A DNA stretch of 41,617 nt, taken from assembly GCA_029262005.1 (NCBI GenBank), contig JAJDAG010000113.1, positions 1 to 41,617 on the forward strand. The letters run 5' to 3'. Of the stretch, positions 36,401 to 41,617 are shown piece by piece (position 1 is the stretch's first letter; every line of letters starts with the position of its first letter). Position numbers and translations under genes: made by a program. The notes under the pieces were generated by a model that saw only the letters and a program-made list of their open reading frames with translations, was not told where the DNA came from and made no database searches. This DNA comes from Candidatus Zhuqueibacterota bacterium (GTDB lineage: Bacteria > Zhuqueibacterota > Zhuqueibacteria > Oceanimicrobiales > Oceanimicrobiaceae).

Positions 36401-37751
36401 TGCCGTAGATAGTGTAATCGGGATTTGTGCCGAGCAGCCAGGTCCGGTATTTTGTTCTGACACTATCAAGTCCGCTTAGGTCGGTAAAAGCGTTGGAGCC
36501 GGAATAGACAACCTTATACAAGTGTCTGGAATTTAGAAACAAATCGGTTGAACCGGTATAGTTTTGAGCGTCTTTCGGCTCCCTGCCATCGGGAAACGTA
36601 AGGGAATTGGCATAACTGACGCCGTCATCTGTGGAGGATTTAATATAGGCGTCGTTTGTATCGCGCGCATAGGCATTTATTAAATCGCCTGTGTCCGTTA
36701 CAGGCGGTTTCTCGTGATTTCGCATGTCGCCTAGATTGGTTACGCGATTCCAGGCGCTGCCGGTCCATTGGGCAATATCCAGCCTGTATATTGGATTCGT
36801 TTGACTGTAATTGTTGGTATTATAGGCGAAAGTTACTACAGGGCGACCCAGTCGATTAATGGTAACTCTTGGTGGTTGGATTTCATTGGTTGTATCTCCC
36901 CAGGCCTGTTCCCCCGGGTAGAATAGATCCGCATTAGTCGAATCTACATCGATTGGAATACCGACTTCGGTTCCATCGGCCTTATAATACTTGTCATTCG
37001 CCACATCATAACGCAGGTATGTGCCTTTTTGAAAAGTATTATCTCCACTGTGTAACTGCGACCAGACTGTCACAATATGAACACTATTATTTTCATCGCC
37101 ATAGATTTGGCTCATGTAGGCATTACGTCCATCCTGTTTCTTGAGTAATACCATTGTCCAGGTTTTCGTGATGTTGTTCCAGTGATAAAGGTCCTGCTTC
37201 TCATCATATTGACGCTCCCTGAGCGTTGCTCCATTAAAATACAGCCCTGTCCTTCTCGCTATAAAAAACACATCGCCATTCGTCGAGGTCGTCGCCCAGG
37301 GATAGGTGTATCTTCTTTCATCAAGGCCGGTATCATTGTAACCGGGCATGGTGGCGCTTTGGTCGGTAAAGCTATTGTATGAGCCTGCACTGTTAGACCG
37401 GTAGTATTTCATTTTGTGGTTATGCATGCCTATCCAGCAATGAATAAAACCGTCGCCATCGACAGCGATTGCAGCGTCATTGTGAGATTGGTCATCAGCG
37501 GCGATGGTGGGAAATAAGTCGCCGGACCAGTCGCTGCTGCCGGTATCCATATCATAACGGCAAACTCTTCCTGAGTCGGTGCCGGCGGTGTAGAGTATAT
37601 AAACGTAATTTCCATAATAAGCGAAAGCAGGATTACCCTTTGAACTTGTACCCTGCCCGTAGTCAACCAATTGGGTTACGGTTTGTGCAGAAACATTTAT
37701 TGCCATTAGTGACAATAAAACCATAACCAAAAATGTAAGTTGCTTTTTCAT
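33435..37751 (-). CDS. Secreted two-module polysaccharide lyase: BNR_4 propeller (PL24/25-like) plus PL8 chondroitinase-like, T9SS sorting domain
   Basis: 1438 residues from ATG 37751; AAGGAA 8-9 bases upstream decides it, although the frame is open 36 codons further up. Signal peptide 1-22 (SAQ end). Module 1 (about 25-420) is a BNR_4 beta-propeller; His90 (DQSHND), His110/His112 (IGMHNHKMKYY), Tyr148/Tyr150 and Arg166/Arg167 sit where ulvan-lyase propellers (PL24/25) place catalytic His, His, Tyr and Arg. Module 2 (about 430-1230) looks like PL8 chondroitin ABC lyase: KPDYLGYHH (His679/680), Tyr688, Arg741 in AGRAPD, and Glu861 in NEHVYGRYSSYG, matching that enzyme's His, Tyr, Arg and Glu. 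A C-terminal fibronectin-like segment (about 1250-1340) precedes a sorting domain with NFPNPFNPSTTIKF ending KKMFFLK. Predicted to eliminate uronic-acid-containing polymers outside the cell. Sulfated algal or glycosaminoglycan substrates are inference. Confidence 0.82.
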   Translation of the reverse strand: MKKQLTFLVMVLLSLMAINVSAQTVTQLVDYGQGTSSKGNPAFAYYGNYVYILYTAGTDSGRVCRYDMDTGSSDWSGDLFPTIAADDQSHNDAAIAVDGDGFIHCWIGMHNHKMKYYRSNSAGSYNSFTDQSATMPGYNDTGLDERRYTYPWATTSTNGDVFFIARRTGLYFNGATLRERQYDEKQDLYHWNNITKTWTMVLLKKQDGRNAYMSQIYGDENNSVHIVTVWSQLHSGDNTFQKGTYLRYDVANDKYYKADGTEVGIPIDVDSTNADLFYPGEQAWGDTTNEIQPPRVTINRLGRPVVTFAYNTNNYSQTNPIYRLDIAQWTGSAWNRVTNLGDMRNHEKPPVTDTGDLINAYARDTNDAYIKSSTDDGVSYANSLTFPDGREPKDAQNYTGSTDLFLNSRHLYKVVYSGSNAFTDLSGLDSVRTKYRTWLLGTNPDYTIYGIQQRYNALKNYFSSANTEYDNFTPSGSGQYDLEDTDDYNELKHIFANILFPLAYSYHLQGPSNDLNPYYYDSTTLERILILFEYLNSRGWTDGIEMKLSDGRPFDSDLNTYTPFANTISERMAGYAHAVLIMRDELKAVGLFYREMATLDWATRIIQPQASGFSFTYTGFNTDGLREVAMHRFVYILAQDFTDATRIANMDFLKTFLDNALSIAYGWSDMIKPDYLGYHHKMVYATSYVPEALHQCSIIAYLLSESSWDLAAQSKTNLKQSLLAHRLIANKYDVPVGTAGRAPDAAYSLIKHVSAYGLMALAGNTVDNEMAAAFLRMYDVDHPLFKSKYLKKVQSAISWARPIGELDTLLTLSESYSAEPDPSGHWVKPYAAMSVHRRNEWMVTVKGYSKNIISYEQSSNEHVYGRYSSYGSISLLTHGSPVDETSSGIVEDGWDWARIPGVTALKLSLAVLKGSTTYSDQNGHRKFSDQSFVGGGSLDDLHGVFAMKHYDAASSAGTRVNKSMFFFNDQIICLGSNIINGDGVNQTETTLFQSNLSSASTPIYVDSTSVSTFPYTFAASGSNSITLMDPIGNGFYLPNRTGVNIIRSSQSSIDNSGATNTQGDFATAWIDHGKNPNNEDYEYVMLIKTDAASLQDFANAAASKYTVLKKDSTAHIVRHEELDITGYALFQSGYSLLADSLLRGADKPSIVMLNHSASNLKVSVCNPEFGRLDEDQFIVYGNISRNSNLALTNAQSTVQKVQIKVKGNWDLSGSPSAARIINRIDSNTVIEFDCFDAQSLEAELIPYNGPLPVELSSFSALVNGNSVKLQWGTETETNNFGFSIQRASGAANNDWQEIGFVNGHGNSTSPKKYFYVDESPTSVIIKYRLKQVDLDGTFEYSKVIEVNMQIPDKYQLYQNFPNPFNPSTTIKFDLPEPGRVKLSIYNILGEEVAVLIDSEKEAGYHAVAFDGSRYASGLYIYRLKTDSHTGVKKMFFLK

Positions 37752-38825
37752 GTTTTTGTTCCTTCTATACCTTGGGTAGTATAATCGATAACATCGATTT
37801 CGATTTCTGAAATTGGCAATGATAAATGCTTGTCCTAAAAAGGGAGCTGCCAAAACCAATTAAATTTTGATATTCATATGGCGGGTTCCGGGTAGTTTTG
37901 AGAAAATCGGCTTACAGTTGTTCGCCTGCCCGGGGGTTGAAAAATACCGGGTGTACTCTAATAGGTGGCAAAAAATTCATATCTCCCCTCTGAAACAGGT
38001 TCTTTATTAAATCTTTGTAAATCTTATTTATTTTTCGGCATGTAACTTGTGAAACTGAACTCACAACCAGACCGAACTTAGCTGAAATCCTTTAGCTTTA
38101 ACAGGTCTATTTTTTACTGATTGGTCTCAGTACTTTAGAATCTAATGACGCCTCCCTTGAAATGATCTCAAAATTACAATTCTCCTGCGAAGATCGTTTT
38201 AGTTGTTGCAGATGGTTTACTTCTTCGCAAAGCCTGTGCAATGCACCGAGAGAATTGTACCTTTATTCCAGAAGGCTGTAAACCCTTATCATACAACAAC
38301 TCGCTGCGCGCAAGTTAGTGAATTAGGTGCTTTAATTGTTGCCTTTATCCTTATTAGAGTTTATCTTGTTTGTTACAGCCTGTAAGACACACCCCTTGTT
38401 CGTCTGAGTTCGGTCGTTATTCGAGATAATTCAGAGCGGATGTTGAACACCTAAGGGTTTGTCGAAAAAAAATGATTGCTTCAGATTATAATCCCGTTAT
38501 TGGTTACACTTTATTGGATAAGGATTGCCACGTCATTTTCCCCTGTGGTCAGTCTTTTGATCCGGTATTTCCTTGAGAGGAATACTCAACGTTGCGCGGT
38601 TATGTGCAACGGATTAATTTTACGGGCCGTTGTGTGGGTTGGCAGCAAAGGCAAGGCATGAAAAAAAAGTTCTATATTCAGAAACAGGAGATACAACAAT
38701 GAAACGCAAAACAAAACCTCCGTCCATGCTCAGGGTACCCTAAATATTGCCTGAAAGGGTGTTGTGCTTGAGAGAAGAGTTGTTTTGAATTCATTAAGTG
38801 TCAAAAACGACACAAGGGGATTATC
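37752..38825. promoter_or_regulatory. Long divergent intergenic region between the lyase and the TonB receptor
   Basis: 1074 bp with no gene recognised. It must hold promoters in both directions. Features: an inverted repeat AGGCTGTAA / TTACAGCCT at 38273-38281 and 38373-38381, and a 14-codon ORF (38699-38743) with AGGAG 8 bases upstream. Its stop codons and composition look non-coding elsewhere; it may contain a decayed gene, but no homology could be read. Confidence 0.4.
38699..38743 (+). CDS. Possible 14-residue leader peptide upstream of the TonB receptor
   Basis: ATG with CAGGAG well spaced upstream encodes MKRKTKPPSMLRVP followed by TAA, 82 bp before the receptor start. The ribosome binding site is better than that of many real genes here. 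It may be a leader that couples translation to expression of the receptor, or chance. Confidence 0.2.
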   Translation: MKRKTKPPSMLRVP

Positions 38826-41552
38826 ATGAACAAACACTTTTTATCCGTCGCACTTCTCCTATGTTTAGGAAGTCAAACTTTTGCCGGTAGCATTACCGGC
38901 AAACTCACCGACAAAGACACTGGGGAGCCTCTTATCGGTGCAAATATCGTTGTCGTGGGGACGACAGCGGGAGCCTCTACATCTAACAACGGCGATTTCG
39001 TCTTAGAGAGCCTGCCACCCGGTGAATACGCACTCAGAATCAGCTATATCGGCTACCAAACGGTCGAACAAACGGTAACTGTTGGCGCTTCTGAGATAAC
39101 CTTGAACCGGGCACTCACACCACTTATTTTGACCAGCGACATGATCACGGTTGTTGCCGCGCGCGCAAGAGTTCGCGAAACACCGGTCGCATTCATGGAT
39201 GTAGAAAAAATCCAGCTTATCGAGGAATCCGGCTCCCGTGATTTCCCTGCAATGTTGGATGCCATGCCGGGTGTTTACAGCACCGAAGGTACCGGTGAAA
39301 TGGGCGCCTCGCGGGTCAATGTTCGCGGCTTCGATTTCAAAAATATCGCCATGCTGATCAATGGTCTGCCGGTGAACGATGTCGAAGACGGATTTCAGTA
39401 TTGGTCGAACTGGGACAACTTGACCGATGTCACCTCTTCGGTACAGGTGCAGCGCGGACTCGGGGCGTCAAATATGGCCGTCTTTTCCGTTGGCGGCACC
39501 ATCAATATTCTCACGGATCCAACGCAACTCGAGAGATCCGTCAGCTTCAGGCAGGAATATGGTGCCGGCACCTATTTGAAATCACTCCTGAACTTCAATT
39601 CGGGTCTGATAGACAACAAATTTGCGGTCTCGATTTCTTTGGCCAGGAAAGACGGTTACGGCGTCATTGACCAGGCTTGGATCGATGAATACTCCTATTA
39701 TGGCACGCTCAGTTATAATGCCGGCAGAAATCATCGCCTTGAATTGTCTGCCGTTGGTGCGCCGCAATCCCATGGCCAGCGTTCTTTTCCCCAAAATGTC
39801 GGCGCTTTTGATAAAGACTTTGCGCTCGACATCTACCGCGACTATGGCCTGGGCGCTGATGCCATCGCCTCGCTGGAAGATGCTCCGGATCTCGGACGTC
39901 GATATAATCCTAACTGGGGCCCCATTTTCAATTTCGACAAATCCAGATTGAAGGAATACTACGACGGTGAAGTGCACGATTTTCAGGACCGCCCGCTCTA
40001 CCTCGGTGGCGACAAACAAAGTGGCAACTTCCTGAACTCAAATATCAACTACTATCACAAACCGCATTTTAACCTGAATTGGTACTGGCAGGCGTCCCCC
40101 AAACTGCTTTTGACCAATGTTGCCTACTATACTAGAGGACATGGCGGCGGTGCGCAAACCTGGGGTTCGCAACCAAGGATAAGCAGTGGCGAGTTTACAG
40201 GCCAGATTGACTACCAGACGATATACGATAACAATCGCAACAACATCGACCCGACCTATAGCACGACTGAGAGCAGAACACAGACGGTTATGCTCAACTG
40301 GACCAATAAGCACTACTGGGTTGGTTTGCTGAGCTCAGCGCAATATCGTCTCAATAATGAATCCACCCTGACCTTCGGAATCGACGGCCGCTACTACAGA
40401 AGTGAGCTCGGACCCGAAGTCAGGAACCTGCTGGGCGGCGATTATTACATCGATTTCGGCAACGCCAACCAGACCTCCCCGGTGAAGCGGCTCGGAGATA
40501 GTTTTGGCTTCCACTATGGCGCCAATATCCGCTGGATCGGCGGTTTTGCCAGCTATGAGCAAGAATTCGGCAAACTGACGGCAGTAGCTTCGGGATCGGT
40601 GATCAATAACTGGTATCAGAGACGGGATGATTTCAAAGACCATTCGCTTATCCCGCGCAAGACAGACTGGCTCAGTATTTTTGGCGGAACGGCCAAGGCA
40701 GGCGCCAATTACGCACTTGCGCAAAACCTCAATATATATGGCAATGCCGGCTTTTACTCCAAAGCGCCGATTTTTGCTGCGGCCATCGACTTCTCGCACC
40801 AAGTATTTGATAAAATCCTGAATGAGAAGATATACTCCATCGAGGGTGGCGTCGGTTATGAAACGAAGTTGTGGAAAATAAACGGCAACCTGTATCACAC
40901 GTTCTGGCAAGACAGAAACTTGCCTTCATCCACGCAAATAACCAATCCGACGACCGGAGCACAAGAGAGATTTTTGTTCCTGCTCAAGGGCATCGACGCC
41001 CGGCACATGGGAGTGGAAGCAGATTTCACTGTCAACCTGCATAAAATGCTGCAACTAGACGGAGCGGTTTCCCTGGGAAGCTGGGAATGGCTCAACGATG
41101 TTGAAGCTACATTTGCACCTGACGCTTATCCGGATTCGACGACAACAATTCAGGTCTTTTCAAAGGACCTTAAAGTTGGTGGCGCGCCGCAAACAACGTT
41201 CGGGCTGGGTGTGACCGTCAGGCCGGTGACAGGAATGACTCTCAAGACACAGTGGCGGCTGCACACAAACCAATACGCAGAATTCAATCCTGCCGGGCGA
41301 AGGTCGGAAAGTGACCGCGGCGCTCAGTCGTGGAAATTGCCAAGTGCAAATATCGTGGATATCTTTTTCGCTTATGCACTGCCGCTTGAACTCGGTGGTG
41401 CAAAATTGCAACTTATCGGCCGTGTCTTCAACCTGTTCGATGCCGATTTTATTTCGCTGGCAAGTGACCGCGGCAACCACACGGCCGCGGACGCTCTGGT
41501 GTTTATGGGCAAACCGCGCTATTTTAATCTTGGCATGACCATAGAATTGTAG
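38826..41552 (+). CDS. TonB-dependent receptor with carboxypeptidase-regulatory-like domain
   Basis: 908 residues. Signal peptide 1-20 (TFA|G). A CarboxypepD_reg-like domain (22-108, SITGKLTDKDTGEPLIGANI) precedes the plug domain (about 120-235, with MLDAMPGVYSTEGTGEMGASRVNVRGF and MLINGLPVNDVEDG) and a 22-strand beta-barrel to the C terminus, which ends in the aromatic-rich RYFNLGMTIEL. It imports a large ligand across the outer membrane with TonB energy. This layout is common for the glycan, peptide or cobalamin receptors of the FCB group. No SusD partner follows within the window, so it is not a recognisable SusCD pair. Divergent to the lyase gene, so it could take up lyase products. Ligand unknown. 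Confidence 0.94.
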   Translation: MNKHFLSVALLLCLGSQTFAGSITGKLTDKDTGEPLIGANIVVVGTTAGASTSNNGDFVLESLPPGEYALRISYIGYQTVEQTVTVGASEITLNRALTPLILTSDMITVVAARARVRETPVAFMDVEKIQLIEESGSRDFPAMLDAMPGVYSTEGTGEMGASRVNVRGFDFKNIAMLINGLPVNDVEDGFQYWSNWDNLTDVTSSVQVQRGLGASNMAVFSVGGTINILTDPTQLERSVSFRQEYGAGTYLKSLLNFNSGLIDNKFAVSISLARKDGYGVIDQAWIDEYSYYGTLSYNAGRNHRLELSAVGAPQSHGQRSFPQNVGAFDKDFALDIYRDYGLGADAIASLEDAPDLGRRYNPNWGPIFNFDKSRLKEYYDGEVHDFQDRPLYLGGDKQSGNFLNSNINYYHKPHFNLNWYWQASPKLLLTNVAYYTRGHGGGAQTWGSQPRISSGEFTGQIDYQTIYDNNRNNIDPTYSTTESRTQTVMLNWTNKHYWVGLLSSAQYRLNNESTLTFGIDGRYYRSELGPEVRNLLGGDYYIDFGNANQTSPVKRLGDSFGFHYGANIRWIGGFASYEQEFGKLTAVASGSVINNWYQRRDDFKDHSLIPRKTDWLSIFGGTAKAGANYALAQNLNIYGNAGFYSKAPIFAAAIDFSHQVFDKILNEKIYSIEGGVGYETKLWKINGNLYHTFWQDRNLPSSTQITNPTTGAQERFLFLLKGIDARHMGVEADFTVNLHKMLQLDGAVSLGSWEWLNDVEATFAPDAYPDSTTTIQVFSKDLKVGGAPQTTFGLGVTVRPVTGMTLKTQWRLHTNQYAEFNPAGRRSESDRGAQSWKLPSANIVDIFFAYALPLELGGAKLQLIGRVFNLFDADFISLASDRGNHTAADALVFMGKPRYFNLGMTIEL

Positions 41553-41564
41553 TTAGGAGAGAAT

Positions 41565-41597
41565 AACCCTGACAGGGCTTTGGGCCCTGTCAGGGTT
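41565..41597 (+). terminator. Strong hairpin after the TonB receptor
   Basis: Perfect 14-bp arms AACCCTGACAGGGC (41565-41578) and GCCCTGTCAGGGTT (41584-41597) with a TTTGG loop, 12 bp after the stop codon. No T-run follows in the visible sequence, so it may act as a transcript-end stabiliser. Confidence 0.7.
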
Positions 41598-41617
41598 GAG
41601 ATAGGTAACTGATGCGT

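Noticed and set aside
38203-38661. Short + strand ORFs of about 60 codons in the long intergenic region
   Set aside because: No start-site support, no domain and odd composition; treated as non-coding.
1-41617. CRISPR arrays, insertion sequences and prophage genes
   Set aside because: No regularly spaced direct repeats, transposase or phage structural genes were found on either strand.

Overview
The window looks like a chromosomal segment of a free-living, Gram-negative member of the FCB group, most like Calditrichota or candidate phylum KSB1. This is inferred from three things. Three secreted proteins end in a type IX secretion (T9SS, Por) sorting domain with the YPNPFNP-type signature. There is a TonB-dependent receptor with an N-terminal carboxypeptidase-regulatory-like domain, and an LptF/G-type LPS export permease. 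GC content is moderate, and several genes use TTG or GTG starts or have weak Shine-Dalgarno sites. No rRNA, tRNA, CRISPR array, intact transposon or prophage was seen.

Layout. 1-3340: 3' part of a large secreted nuclease-like protein with two tandem lamin-tail domains. 3687-5393 (-): gamma-glutamyltransferase. 5930-9960 (+): a likely operon of a phosphohexomutase-family enzyme, a bacterial microcompartment (BMC) vertex protein, a deoxyribose-phosphate aldolase with an added N-terminal targeting helix and Cys cluster, and a pyrimidine-nucleoside phosphorylase; a YgbA-like gene follows. 10558-19000: housekeeping genes (6-phosphofructokinase, single-chain glycine decarboxylase GcvP, LptF/G-type permease, creatininase-family amidohydrolase, PBP4-type lipoprotein). 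19220-20092: a possible small RNA on + facing a DUF3800 gene on -. 20342-23552 (-): an operon of acylating aldehyde dehydrogenase with a C-terminal encapsulation peptide, PduL-type phosphotransacylase and a Nudix hydrolase. 23737-24999: a second secreted DNase I-fold protein. 25180-33189: sugar-nucleotide epimerase, oligoendopeptidase F, ClpB and a DUF885 lipoprotein. 33435-41552: a giant secreted two-module polysaccharide lyase, a 1.07-kb divergent intergenic region and a TonB-dependent receptor.

The most interesting system is a BMC for deoxyribonucleosides that is split over two loci about 11 kb apart. The encoded steps form a continuous path: deoxynucleoside to deoxyribose-1-phosphate (nucleoside phosphorylase), then deoxyribose-5-phosphate (possibly the phosphohexomutase paralogue acting as phosphopentomutase), then acetaldehyde plus glyceraldehyde-3-phosphate (DeoC), then acetyl-CoA (aldehyde dehydrogenase), then acetyl-phosphate (PduL). 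Amphipathic helices on DeoC (N-terminal) and on the aldehyde dehydrogenase (C-terminal) mark these as lumen enzymes. Two secreted DNase I-fold proteins lie at 1-3340 and next to the aldehyde dehydrogenase gene, which suggests, as inference, that extracellular DNA is the food source. The hexagonal shell genes (BMC-H, BMC-T) are not in the window and must be elsewhere if the compartment is functional.
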